A stretch of 34,261 bases of DNA. Origin: JAATGA01 sp047605605 (GTDB lineage Bacteria > Pseudomonadota > Alphaproteobacteria > Rhodobacterales > Rhodobacteraceae). Made by a program: the position numbers and the translations under genes. Under the pieces are notes generated by a model. It did not search any database, was not told the DNA's origin, and saw nothing but the letters and a program-made list of their open reading frames with translations. Each line of letters begins with the position of its first letter. The stretch's first letter is position 1. Positions 6,300 to 14,282 of this stretch are shown here, piece after piece. The stretch covers positions 1-34,261 of the forward strand of contig JASGFG010000038.1 in NCBI GenBank assembly GCA_047605605.1, written 5' to 3'.

Positions 6300-9161
6300 T
6301 TATTCCGCCGCGACCCGGCTGCGCGCCTTCAGCAGCGGCCCCAGATAGCGGCCGGTATAGCTGTCGGGGGCGCGGGCAATATCCTCGGGCGTGCCGGTCG
6401 CCACGATCTGCCCGCCGCCGTCGCCCCCCTCGGGGCCGATGTCGATCACCCAGTCGGCGGTTTTCACCACGTCGAGGTTGTGTTCGATCACCACCACCGT
6501 GTTGCCCTGATCCACCAGTTCGTGCAGCACTTCCAGCAGCTTGCGCACATCCTCGAAATGCAGGCCGGTCGTCGGCTCGTCGAGGATATAGAGCGTCCGC
6601 CCCGTCGCCCGCCGCGACAGTTCCTTGGACAGCTTGACCCTTTGCGCCTCGCCCCCGGAAAGGGTCGTCGCCTGCTGGCCCACCTTGATGTAGCCAAGGC
6701 CGACCTGACACAGCGCCTCCATCTTTTCGCGGATGGACGGGACCGCGGAAAAGAAGTCGCGCGCATCTTCGCAGGTCATGTCAAGAACGTCGGCTATACT
6801 CTTGTCCTTGAAGCGGATTTCCAGAGTCTCGCGGTTGTATCGCTTGCCCTTGCAGGTTTCGCATTCGACATAGACATCGGGCAGGAAGTGCATCTCGATT
6901 TTGATGACGCCATCGCCCTGACAGGCCTCGCACCGCCCGCCTTTCACGTTGAAGCTGAACCGCCCCGGCTGATAGCCGCGGGCCTTTGCCTCGGGCAGGC
7001 CGGCGAACCAGTCGCGGATCGGGGTGAACGCGCCGGTATAGGTGGCCGGGTTCGACCGCGGGGTGCGGCCGATGGGGCGCTGGTCGATGTCGATCACCTT
7101 GTCGAGGTGTTCAAACCCCTTGATCGTTTCGCAGGGGGCAGGCGTCTCATGCGCGCCGTTCAACCGGCTAGCGGCGGTCTTGAACAGCGTCTCGATGGTC
7201 AGCGTTGACTTGCCGCCGCCCGACACGCCGGTGACGCAGACGAACTTGCCCAAGGGGAAGTCGGCGGTCACGTTCTTCAGGTTGTTGCCGGTCGCGCCCA
7301 CCACGGTCAGCGTCTTGCCGTTGCCCGAACGGCGAACCTTCGGCACCGCGATTTCCCGCGCGCCGGACAGGTATTGCCCGGTCAGGCTGGCCGGATCGGC
7401 GGCGATTTCGGCGGGCGTGCCACGCGCCACCACCATGCCGCCATGCACCCCCGCCCCGGGCCCCATGTCAAAGACGTAATCCGCCTCGCGGATCGCATCC
7501 TCGTCATGTTCCACCACCAGAACCGAGTTGCCCTGATCGCGCAGCCCCTTCAACGTCGCCAGCAGCCGGTCGTTGTCGCGCTGGTGCAGACCGATGGAGG
7601 GTTCGTCCAGCACATAAAGCACGCCGGTCAGACCCGAACCGATCTGGCTGGCCAACCTGATCCGCTGGCTTTCCCCGCCCGAGAGCGTGCCCGCATTGCG
7701 GGAAAGCGTCAGATAGTCGAGGCCGACATTCACAAGGAATCCAAGGCGTTCGCGGATTTCCTTCAGGATCGGCTTTGCAATCTCGTTCTTCTGGTTCGTC
7801 AGGGTGGCGGGGACGGTATCCACCCAGTCGAACGCCTCGCGGATCGACTTTTCCACCACCTGCCCGATGTGCGACATGGCGATCTTGACTGCCAGGGCCT
7901 CGGGCTTCAGGCGATAGCCATGGCAGGTGCCGCAGGGACGGGTGTTCTGCCACCGCTCCATATCCTCGCGGGACCAGGCGCTGTCGGTCTCGCGATAGCG
8001 ACGCTCCATGTTGGGGATGATCCCCTCGAACACGCGCGAGACCTGATAGACCCGCCCCGCCTCGTCATAGCGGAACAGGATTTCCTCGCCCTGGCTGCCA
8101 TAAAGCAGCACCTGACGCGCCTTTTCCGGCAGGTCGCGCCATTTCTTCTTGCGGTCGAACCCGTAATGGGCGGCCAAAGCCTCGATGGTCTGGGTGGTAT
8201 AGGGCGATTTCGTCTTGGCCCAGGGCGCCAGCGCCCCCTGCGCCAGGGTCAGGTTCTGGTCCGGCACGATCAGACGTTCGTCAAAGAACATCTCCTGCCC
8301 CAGACCGTCGCAGACCGGGCAGGCCCCCAGCGGCGCGTTGAAGGAAAACAGCCGCGGCTCGATTTCCGGGATGGTAAAGCCGGACACCGGGCAGGCAAAC
8401 TTTTCGCTGAAGGTGCGGCGCTCGCCCTCGCCCTCCGCCGGGGCGGTTTCCACAACGGCGATGCCGTCGGCAAGGTCCAGCGCGGTGCGGAAACTGTCGG
8501 CCAGCCGCGTCGCCAGATCGGGGCGCACCACGATCCGGTCCACCACCACGTCGATGTCGTGGCGGAATTTCTTGTCGAGTTCCGGCGGTTCCTCCAGCTC
8601 GTAGAACTGGCCGTCGACCTTGACCCGCTGGAACCCCTGCTTGCGCAGGTCCAGAAATTCCTTTTTGTATTCGCCCTTGCGGTCGCGCACGATGGGGGCC
8701 AGCAGATAGGCGCGCGTCCCCTCCTCCATCGCCAGCACGGCATCCACCATGTCCTGCACCTGCATCGCCTGGATCGGCAGGCCGGTGGCGGGGGAATAGG
8801 GCGTGCCGACGCGGGCGAACAGCAGCCGCAGGTAGTCGTAGATCTCGGTCACCGTGCCGACGGTCGACCGGGGGTTCTTGCTGGTCGTCTTCTGCTCGAT
8901 GGAAATCGCGGGGGACAGGCCGCTGATGTGGTCCACATCCGGCTTGCCCGCCATGTCCAGGAACTGGCGCGCATAGGCCGACAGGCTTTCGACGTAACGC
9001 CGCTGCCCCTCGGCATAGATCGTGTCGAAGGCCAGAGAGGATTTGCCCGACCCCGACAGCCCGGTGATCACCACGAGCTGGTCGCGCGGAATGTCCATGT
9101 CCACGCCCTTGAGGTTGTGCTCGCGCGCGCCGCGCACCTCGATGAACTTCTGTTCGGCCAT
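6300..9161 (-). CDS. uvrA: Excinuclease ABC subunit A
   Basis: The 953-residue ATPase is the damage-sensing subunit of nucleotide excision repair and loads UvrB on DNA. Two ABC modules are visible: an N-terminal Walker A (GLSGSGKSS, about residue 34), a signature LSGGESQRIRLA with VLDEPSIGLHQRD, then a second Walker A (GVSGGGKST) and signature LSGGEAQRVKL with ILDEPTTGLHFED. Zinc-finger cysteines (CPVCDGLG; CEACQGDG...CETCKG) and the conserved GGRCEACQG motif are present. The start at 9161 (MAEQKFIEVRGAREHNLKG) is chosen over a longer in-frame ORF because homologues begin here and the extension runs through the SOS box. Expression is probably LexA-controlled. Confidence 0.97.
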   Translation of the reverse strand: MAEQKFIEVRGAREHNLKGVDMDIPRDQLVVITGLSGSGKSSLAFDTIYAEGQRRYVESLSAYARQFLDMAGKPDVDHISGLSPAISIEQKTTSKNPRSTVGTVTEIYDYLRLLFARVGTPYSPATGLPIQAMQVQDMVDAVLAMEEGTRAYLLAPIVRDRKGEYKKEFLDLRKQGFQRVKVDGQFYELEEPPELDKKFRHDIDVVVDRIVVRPDLATRLADSFRTALDLADGIAVVETAPAEGEGERRTFSEKFACPVSGFTIPEIEPRLFSFNAPLGACPVCDGLGQEMFFDERLIVPDQNLTLAQGALAPWAKTKSPYTTQTIEALAAHYGFDRKKKWRDLPEKARQVLLYGSQGEEILFRYDEAGRVYQVSRVFEGIIPNMERRYRETDSAWSREDMERWQNTRPCGTCHGYRLKPEALAVKIAMSHIGQVVEKSIREAFDWVDTVPATLTNQKNEIAKPILKEIRERLGFLVNVGLDYLTLSRNAGTLSGGESQRIRLASQIGSGLTGVLYVLDEPSIGLHQRDNDRLLATLKGLRDQGNSVLVVEHDEDAIREADYVFDMGPGAGVHGGMVVARGTPAEIAADPASLTGQYLSGAREIAVPKVRRSGNGKTLTVVGATGNNLKNVTADFPLGKFVCVTGVSGGGKSTLTIETLFKTAASRLNGAHETPAPCETIKGFEHLDKVIDIDQRPIGRTPRSNPATYTGAFTPIRDWFAGLPEAKARGYQPGRFSFNVKGGRCEACQGDGVIKIEMHFLPDVYVECETCKGKRYNRETLEIRFKDKSIADVLDMTCEDARDFFSAVPSIREKMEALCQVGLGYIKVGQQATTLSGGEAQRVKLSKELSRRATGRTLYILDEPTTGLHFEDVRKLLEVLHELVDQGNTVVVIEHNLDVVKTADWVIDIGPEGGDGGGQIVATGTPEDIARAPDSYTGRYLGPLLKARSRVAAE

Positions 9162-9235
9162 GACTGCCCCGACCCCAATCGGAAAACCCCGGCAAGAGAT
9201 AGGGCAGGACGGCCGAGTCTCCAACCGGGAAAAGT

Positions 9236-9250
9236 GAACGGATGGTGAAC
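9236..9250 (-). promoter_or_regulatory. LexA (SOS) box upstream of uvrA
   Basis: On the minus strand the sequence reads GTTC-ACCATCC-GTTC, an exact match to the alphaproteobacterial LexA operator GTTC-N7-GTTC. It lies about 75 bases before the uvrA start. A -35-like TCGACA (9254-9259, minus strand) sits just upstream, so the box would fall in the promoter spacer or at the -10 and block RNA polymerase. Confidence 0.85.
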
Positions 9251-9293
9251 TTTTGTCGATTGCCGCCACAGTGACGCGGATTGTGGCGCGGAT

Positions 9294-10460
9294 TCAGGCG
9301 CTCGCCCGCGCCCGGCGCCGCGCCTGCCAGCCCACAACGGCCAGTCCGGCGGCGCACAGCGGCAGGGCAAAGGCGACAAAACCCGCAGGCCCCATCGCCC
9401 CAGTGATTGCCGCCAGCAGCGGCGTACCGGTGGTGGTGCCCAGATTGCCCAGTTGCGCCACGGCGCCCGAGGCGCGGGCGCGATCCTCGGGTCGGTGCGT
9501 CAGTTGCGGGATCGAGGCGAAACTGGCCCCCTGCACGATCCCCATCGCCGCCGCCATCAGAAAGGCAAAGCCCGCCGCCACGCTCGGCACACCCCATGTC
9601 GCCCACAGCCCCGCCATCGCCAGCACCCCGGCGGCAAAGCCCGCCTGCACCAGCCGCACCGCCGGCACCCGGCGCAGCGCCCAGACCCCCAGCGTCAGCG
9701 ACACGGCGATGGACACCAGCGGCATCCCCGCCCCGACCGGCCCATGCAGACCGGGCGGAAACTGCGGCGGCAGCAGGGTCAGGATCGCGACGTAGATCAG
9801 CGTATAGAACACGAACCCCGTCGCCGGCCCGGCGATGAAGGGCGAGGCATAGATCGCCAGATGTTCGGCCGGCAGCCCCTTGCGCGGTCCCGGCGCTGTC
9901 ACGCGCGGCAGGTCGCGAGGCATCAGCGCCCAGAGCACCACGGCACAGCCCGCCATCCAGCCCGCATGGGCCAGAAACAGCGCGGACAGGCCATGCGACA
10001 GGATCGGCGGCGCGATCAGCGCCAGCACCGCATAGGTCACGGCGAAAAAGCTGGACCACAGGGTCATCGCGGCGCTCTGCCAACGCAGCGTCGCCGCCCC
10101 GGCGATGACGGTCGGCCCGACGACGACGACGGCCAGATGCGACAGCCCCTCCACCACTCGGGTCGCCAGCATCGCGGTCCAGCCGGGCAGGCCCGCCTGC
10201 ACCGCCGACACCGCAGCCCCCAGCAGCAAAGCCGCCAGCATCGCCCGCCGCGCGCCGACCCGCGCCACCAGCAGGCCGGCGCTGGTGCCCAGCACCAGCC
10301 CCACCAGTCCGACGACCGAGACCATCAGACCAAGGCCTGCTCCTTCATGCCCCGGCCAGAGGGCCGCCAGCATCTGATAGCTGACCGAGATCTTGCCGAA
10401 TTGCGCCGCCGCGCCCAGACCGGCCAGCCAGACCGCCACGATCAGCGCCGCATTCCGCAC
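9294..10460 (-). CDS. Major facilitator superfamily permease
   Basis: The 388-residue protein is almost entirely hydrophobic, with about twelve predicted membrane segments in two halves, a short basic loop after the second segment (RVGARRA) and a longer cytoplasmic linker near residues 190-205. It belongs to the MFS but lacks features that reveal a substrate. Translation starts at a GTG at 10460 preceded by AAGGAG; this ribosome site is part of the conserved tail of an intergenic element. The first ATG in frame would remove the first membrane segment. It lies downstream of lpdA in the same direction but is separated from it by a strong hairpin, so it is likely transcribed separately. Drug or metabolite efflux is possible but unproven. 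Confidence 0.8.
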   Translation of the reverse strand: MRNAALIVAVWLAGLGAAAQFGKISVSYQMLAALWPGHEGAGLGLMVSVVGLVGLVLGTSAGLLVARVGARRAMLAALLLGAAVSAVQAGLPGWTAMLATRVVEGLSHLAVVVVGPTVIAGAATLRWQSAAMTLWSSFFAVTYAVLALIAPPILSHGLSALFLAHAGWMAGCAVVLWALMPRDLPRVTAPGPRKGLPAEHLAIYASPFIAGPATGFVFYTLIYVAILTLLPPQFPPGLHGPVGAGMPLVSIAVSLTLGVWALRRVPAVRLVQAGFAAGVLAMAGLWATWGVPSVAAGFAFLMAAAMGIVQGASFASIPQLTHRPEDRARASGAVAQLGNLGTTTGTPLLAAITGAMGPAGFVAFALPLCAAGLAVVGWQARRRARASA

Positions 10461-10469
10461 GCCCCTGCT

Positions 10470-10544
10470 CCTTCATCTTGGCACAAATACCCCGCGAGGG
10501 GTGAAGGCCCGGCACGGGCCGAGGGGGGCCGCGCAGGCCCCCCT
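10470..10544 (-). repeat. Intergenic element copy between lpdA and the MFS gene
   Basis: On the minus strand two hairpins (10522-10544 and 10506-10520) are followed by the conserved tail (10470-10492, GTATTTGTGCCAAGATGAAG). The tail runs straight into AAGGAG, which is the ribosome site of the downstream MFS gene starting at 10460. Confidence 0.7.
10522..10544 (-). terminator. lpdA terminator hairpin
   Basis: A perfect 9-bp stem (10522-10530 with 10536-10544, loop of five) begins eight bases past the lpdA stop codon. It is very GC-rich but has no T run after it, as is common in this group; it forms the hairpin half of an intergenic element. Confidence 0.55.
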
Positions 10545-10552
10545 GACCGCCA

Positions 10553-11947
10553 TCAGAAGTGGATCGCCCGGCCATAGGCGTCCAGAACCGCCTCGTGCAT
10601 CATCTCGGACAGGGTGGGGTGCGGGAAGACGGTTTCCATCAGCTCCGCCTCGGTCGTCTCCAGCGTGCGGCCGATGACATAGCCCTGGATCAGTTCGGTG
10701 ACTTCCGCCCCGACCATGTGGGCGCCCAGCAACTCGCCGGTCTTGGCGTCGAACACGGTTTTCACCATCCCCTCCGGCTCGCCCAGGGCAATCGCCTTGC
10801 CGTTGCCGATAAAGGGGAAATGGCCGACCTTGACGGTATAGCCCGCCTCTTTCGCGCGGGCCTCGGTCAGACCCACGCTCGCCACCTGCGGGCTGCAATA
10901 GGTGCATCCCGCGATGCTGTTCGGCTTGATCGGATGCGGATGCTGGCCGGCGATATGTTCGGCGACCAGAACCCCCTCATGGCTGGCCTTGTGCGCCAGC
11001 CAGGGCGCGCCCGCGATGTCGCCGATGGCATAAAGCCCCTCGACACCCGTGCGGCAATATTCGTCGACGACCACATGGGTGCGGTCGATCTTGACGCCCA
11101 GGGCTTCCAGCCCCAGCCCCTCGACATTGCCGATGATGCCGACGGCGGAAATCACCGTGTCAAACTCCTGCGTGTCGGTCTTGCCATCTTTTTCCAGATG
11201 GGCGGTGACGCCGACGCCGGGCTTGCGGTCCAGTTTCTTCACCGTCGTCTTTTCAAGGATCTTCATCCCCTGCTTGACGAACTGCTTCTTGGCGAATGCG
11301 CTGATCTCGGCATCTTCCACCGGCAGCACGCGGTCCATGACCTCGCAGACGGTGGTATCGGCGCCGAGGGTATTGAAGAAGCTGGCAAACTCGATCCCGA
11401 TCGCGCCCGACCCGATGACCAGCAGCCGTTTCGGCATCCGCTTCGGTTGCAGCGCGTGGCGATAGGTCCAGACCAGATCGCCATCCGCCTCCAGCCCCGG
11501 CAGTTCGCGCGCCCGCGCGCCGGTGGCCAGAACGATGGATTTCGCCGTCAGTTCCTCGGTGCCCTTGTCTGTTTTCACCGAAACGGTGCCCTTTTTCGGC
11601 AGGGTCGCGGCGCCCATGAACACGGTGATCTTGTTCTTTTTCATCAGATGGCCGATGCCGCCCGACAGCTGTTTCGCCACGCCCCGGCTGCGTGCAACCA
11701 CGGCATCCAGATCGTAACCGATGGCGTCGGCCTTCAGCCCGAACTCCTTGGCCCGGTGCATCAGGTGGAACACCTCGGCCGACCGCAGCAGCGCCTTGGT
11801 CGGGATGCAACCCCAGTTCAGGCAGATGCCGCCCAGATTCTCGCGCTCGACAATGGCGACCTTCATCCCCAGTTGCGCGCCGCGGATGGCCGCGACATAG
11901 CCCCCCGGACCCGCGCCGATCACGATCATGTCAAAGCTGGCAGCCAT
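10553..11947 (-). CDS. lpdA: Dihydrolipoyl dehydrogenase
   Basis: The 464-residue flavoenzyme reoxidises dihydrolipoamide in 2-oxoacid dehydrogenase complexes or the glycine cleavage system, passing electrons to NAD. It has the FAD fingerprint (IVIGAGPGGYVAA), the redox disulphide Cys42/Cys47 (GGICLNWGCIPTK), the NAD fingerprint (VIGSGAIGIEFASFF) and the C-terminal catalytic pair His443/Glu448 (HPTLSE). A GGGAGG ribosome site lies eight bases before the ATG. No E1 or E2 subunit gene is adjacent, so which complex it serves is undetermined; Rhodobacteraceae usually carry several copies. A perfect hexamer inverted repeat lies 23 bases upstream of the start. Confidence 0.95.
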   Translation of the reverse strand: MAASFDMIVIGAGPGGYVAAIRGAQLGMKVAIVERENLGGICLNWGCIPTKALLRSAEVFHLMHRAKEFGLKADAIGYDLDAVVARSRGVAKQLSGGIGHLMKKNKITVFMGAATLPKKGTVSVKTDKGTEELTAKSIVLATGARARELPGLEADGDLVWTYRHALQPKRMPKRLLVIGSGAIGIEFASFFNTLGADTTVCEVMDRVLPVEDAEISAFAKKQFVKQGMKILEKTTVKKLDRKPGVGVTAHLEKDGKTDTQEFDTVISAVGIIGNVEGLGLEALGVKIDRTHVVVDEYCRTGVEGLYAIGDIAGAPWLAHKASHEGVLVAEHIAGQHPHPIKPNSIAGCTYCSPQVASVGLTEARAKEAGYTVKVGHFPFIGNGKAIALGEPEGMVKTVFDAKTGELLGAHMVGAEVTELIQGYVIGRTLETTEAELMETVFPHPTLSEMMHEAVLDAYGRAIHF

Positions 11948-11969
11948 TCATTCCCTCCCTCGGAAAAAG

Positions 11970-11987
11970 TAGTTTGCCATTAAACTA
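11970..11987 (-). promoter_or_regulatory. Inverted repeat upstream of lpdA, candidate operator
   Basis: TAGTTT and AAACTA flank a six-base centre (11970-11987), giving a perfect 6+6 inverted repeat in an otherwise AT-richer patch between the DUF924 stop and lpdA start. It also fits the loose T-N11-A pattern of LysR sites. Binding protein unknown. Confidence 0.35.
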
Positions 11988-12024
11988 TCGCCGCAAATGC
12001 AGCAACAAAGCCTTTGCCGTGGGG

Positions 12025-12612
12025 TCATGCGCCCGGTGCATGGCTGTCGGACACCGCGCGCAGCGCAGCGCCATAGCCACCTTCGTCCAGAAACGCCTGC
12101 TCTTGCGCCGTGGTGTCGCGGTCCAGCGCGGCATTGCGATAGGGAAAGCGGCCAAAGCGGCGGATCACCCAATCATGCGCCCGCGCGTGCAGCAGGGCGT
12201 CGGGGTTTTCCGGCATCCGTTCGGCGAAAAGCCGCAAGGACAGCGCCTGATCGCCGGGGTCTTCCGAATGCTCGAACGGCAGGTAAAAGAACTGCCGCTC
12301 CGGCTCGGGCGCCTGCATGTCCCAGCCTTGATCCAGCGCGCGGCGGGCCGCCGCCCGCGCCCGCGGGTCCGCGGCAAAGGCCAGCGCCGTGCCGCGATGG
12401 ATGTTGCGCGGCAACTGGTCGGTCAGCACCAGATAGGCCAGCGTTCCCGCCGCCCCTTCCGCCCAATGGTCCAGCGCGCCGTCGCGCGCCGCAGCCACCA
12501 GATCGCCAAAGCGGTCGCGGCATTCGCCGTCCAGCGCCTCGCCCCCGGCATACCAGCCGTCAGGCCCGACCTCGCCCAGCCAGAAATCCAGAACCTCCAC
12601 CGGATCGGACAT
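12025..12612 (-). CDS. DUF924 family protein
   Basis: The 195-residue cytosolic protein matches the DUF924 family by VLDFWLGE at the N-terminus, the central LVLTDQLPRNIHRGTALAFAADPRAR and FFYLPFEHSED. The family is all-helical with a TPR-like arrangement and has no established function. The ATG at 12612 gives the usual N-terminus and length. It lies between an MFS permease gene (stops 68 bases upstream) and lpdA (starts 77 bases downstream), all leftward, but hairpins between them argue against a single operon. Confidence 0.85.
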   Translation of the reverse strand: MSDPVEVLDFWLGEVGPDGWYAGGEALDGECRDRFGDLVAAARDGALDHWAEGAAGTLAYLVLTDQLPRNIHRGTALAFAADPRARAAARRALDQGWDMQAPEPERQFFYLPFEHSEDPGDQALSLRLFAERMPENPDALLHARAHDWVIRRFGRFPYRNAALDRDTTAQEQAFLDEGGYGAALRAVSDSHAPGA

Positions 12613-12633
12613 CGGCGCCCCCCTTCCCGTTCA

Positions 12634-12662
12634 GCGGAGGGCCAGCCTGACAGGCTTTCCGC
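12634..12662 (-). terminator. Stem-loop after the YcaD-like MFS gene
   Basis: An outer stem (12634-12638 with 12658-12662) encloses an inner stem AGCCT/AGGCT (12644-12648 with 12652-12656). It lies between the MFS stop at 12681 and the DUF924 start at 12612. No T run. Confidence 0.4.
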
Positions 12663-12680
12663 CGGGGGGCAAGGCGGGGA

Positions 12681-13907
12681 TCAGCGCGCCTCCGCCTCTT
12701 CGATGGCGGCCCCCATGGCCGAGGGCGGCGCCGTCGGCGCCATCGGCGCGACCGGCGCGATGGGAACCGGCGTCATGCGGCGGGTCATCCGCCAGCCCGC
12801 ATAGCCCGCCTGCGCCAGATACAGCAGCCCGATGAACAGAAAGAACCCCCGCGCGCCCACGACTCCCATCAGCCAGCCGGTGACCAGCGGCCCGAAGATC
12901 GCGCCGAACCCGTTCAGAAAGATCATTCCAGCGCTGGCCGCGGCCATCTGCTCTTTCGACAGGAAGTCGTTTGTATAGGCGATCAGCAGTGAATACATCG
13001 GATAGGTGATGCCCCCCAGGATCGCCGCCACCCCCAGCAGCACCGGAAACGGCAGCGGCACCGCCGCGGCAACCGCCATGGTGACGGCCGCGATCACCGC
13101 CATCCACAGCATGATCTTGCGCCGATCCACCCGGTCTGACAGCCAGCCGACCGGATATTGCAGGATCAGCCCGCCGATATACAGCGCCGAGGTGAACAGC
13201 GCGATCTGCTGCACGGACAGCAGGCTGAGCGTGCCCCAGACCGAGGCCATGCCGAACATCGCCGAGAACACGCCCCCCGAAATCAGGATGCCGACGCAGC
13301 CGAGCGGCGAGATGCGGAACAACTCGCGGAAGCCCAGCGATTTCTGCGTCTCGAAGGTCGGGGTCTGGGTCGCGGCCAGCAGCAACGGGATGAAGGAAAG
13401 CGACACCAGCACCGAGGGGATGACGAACATGGTGAAATCCAGCGGGTCGCCCCAGGCGATCAGCCCCTGCGCGGCGATGATCCCCAGCATCTGCACGATC
13501 ATATAGGCCGACAGGGCCTGGCCGCGCGTCTCGTTGGTGGTGGCGTTGTTCAGCCAGCTTTCGGCGGTGATATAGACCCCGGCAAAGGCCAGCCCGATCA
13601 GCACCCGCATCAGCGCCCAGATCTGCCAGTCCAGCAGCACCGGATAAAGCACCAGCACCGCCGAGATGATCGAGGCGAGTGCCGCGAACACCCGCACATG
13701 CCCGACCTTCTGGATCAGCATCGGCGCAATGCGCGAACCGACCAGAAACCCCAGGAAATAGGCCGAGGTCACGACCGACAGCTCAAAGGTCGAAAACCGC
13801 TCCAGCGTGCCGCGGATGCCCAGCAACGTGCCCTGCACCCCGTTGCCCACCATCAGCAGCATGATCCCCAGAAGCAGCGGCCACGCGCTTGCGATCACCT
13901 TCAGCAT
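12681..13907 (-). CDS. Major facilitator superfamily permease, YcaD-like
   Basis: The 408-residue protein has about twelve membrane segments and MFS signatures: FLVGSRIAPMLIQKVGHVRVF in the loop between segments 2 and 3 and the repeated equivalent GWLSDRVDRRKIM in the second half. The pattern ITAESWLNNATTNETRGQALS is shared with the YcaD group of MFS proteins, whose substrates are not established. The ATG at 13907 is chosen because MLKVIASAWPLLLGIMLLMVG begins the first membrane segment and a CGGAG element precedes it; an in-frame start at 14036 adds a non-hydrophobic, repeat-derived stretch. The C-terminal tail is rich in Ala and Pro (about residues 378-408). Confidence 0.82.
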   Translation of the reverse strand: MLKVIASAWPLLLGIMLLMVGNGVQGTLLGIRGTLERFSTFELSVVTSAYFLGFLVGSRIAPMLIQKVGHVRVFAALASIISAVLVLYPVLLDWQIWALMRVLIGLAFAGVYITAESWLNNATTNETRGQALSAYMIVQMLGIIAAQGLIAWGDPLDFTMFVIPSVLVSLSFIPLLLAATQTPTFETQKSLGFRELFRISPLGCVGILISGGVFSAMFGMASVWGTLSLLSVQQIALFTSALYIGGLILQYPVGWLSDRVDRRKIMLWMAVIAAVTMAVAAAVPLPFPVLLGVAAILGGITYPMYSLLIAYTNDFLSKEQMAAASAGMIFLNGFGAIFGPLVTGWLMGVVGARGFFLFIGLLYLAQAGYAGWRMTRRMTPVPIAPVAPMAPTAPPSAMGAAIEEAEAR

Positions 13908-14030
13908 CTGTCCGCCGCTCCGTCCGGTTGCGCGCACCAGTCTAGCTGCGCCGGGCCAATGCCAGAACACATTTCCGACGCCGCAGGCAATGCCCGCGTC
14001 GCGCCCCGGCAAAACGGCATGACTCCACCC

Positions 14031-14068
14031 CCTCATCTCTCCCAGGAATACGCCCCGATCCGAGGGGC
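14031..14068 (-). repeat. Diverged copy of the intergenic element
   Basis: On the minus strand, a GCCCC/GGGGC hairpin (14052-14056 with 14064-14068) is followed by GTATTCCTGGGAGAGATGAG, which aligns with the family tail GTATTTGGGCCAAGATGAAG with several changes. Confidence 0.5.
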
Positions 14069-14206
14069 CGTTCCAACCGATGTGCGAACTTCACGCCCGA
14101 ACCGCGGCGGCTTTCCCTTTCCTGCCATCGGCTCTTCCGCCTGTTCCCCAGCCTCAGCTTGCACGAATCAGGGTTAAGAACCCCTTACCCCGCCCAAGAA
14201 AATGCC

Positions 14207-14257
14207 GCTTTCCCTTTGACAAATACTCCGCGGGGGTGCGGGGGCGCGAAGCCCCCG
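14207..14257 (-). repeat. Intergenic element copy after queA
   Basis: On the minus strand a perfect 7-bp stem (14239-14245 with 14251-14257, loop of five) is followed by GGAGTATTTGTCAAAGGGAAAG. It begins 25 bases after the queA stop, so the hairpin probably ends the queA transcript. Confidence 0.7.
14239..14257 (-). terminator. queA terminator hairpin
   Basis: CGGGGGC and GCCCCCG flank a GCGAA loop 25 bases past the queA stop. There is no T run; the conserved element tail follows instead. Confidence 0.5.
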
Positions 14258-14282
14258 TGCGACGCCGGCCCCGCGCGCCCGG

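Larger units (their letters stand above)
13908..14282. other. Intergenic region between queA and the MFS gene with two element copies
   Basis: These 375 bases hold no gene that I can support. They contain two same-orientation copies of the dispersed element (14031-14068 and 14207-14257) and the queA terminator hairpin. The stretch next to 13907 should contain the promoter of the YcaD-like permease. Confidence 0.6.

Noticed and set aside
5982..6348. Small rightward open frames in the gap before uvrA
   Set aside because: No ribosome site, atypical amino-acid composition, and one overlaps the uvrA end.
7374..9248. A 624-codon open frame antisense to uvrA
   Set aside because: Same shadow composition; uvrA is unambiguous on the other strand.
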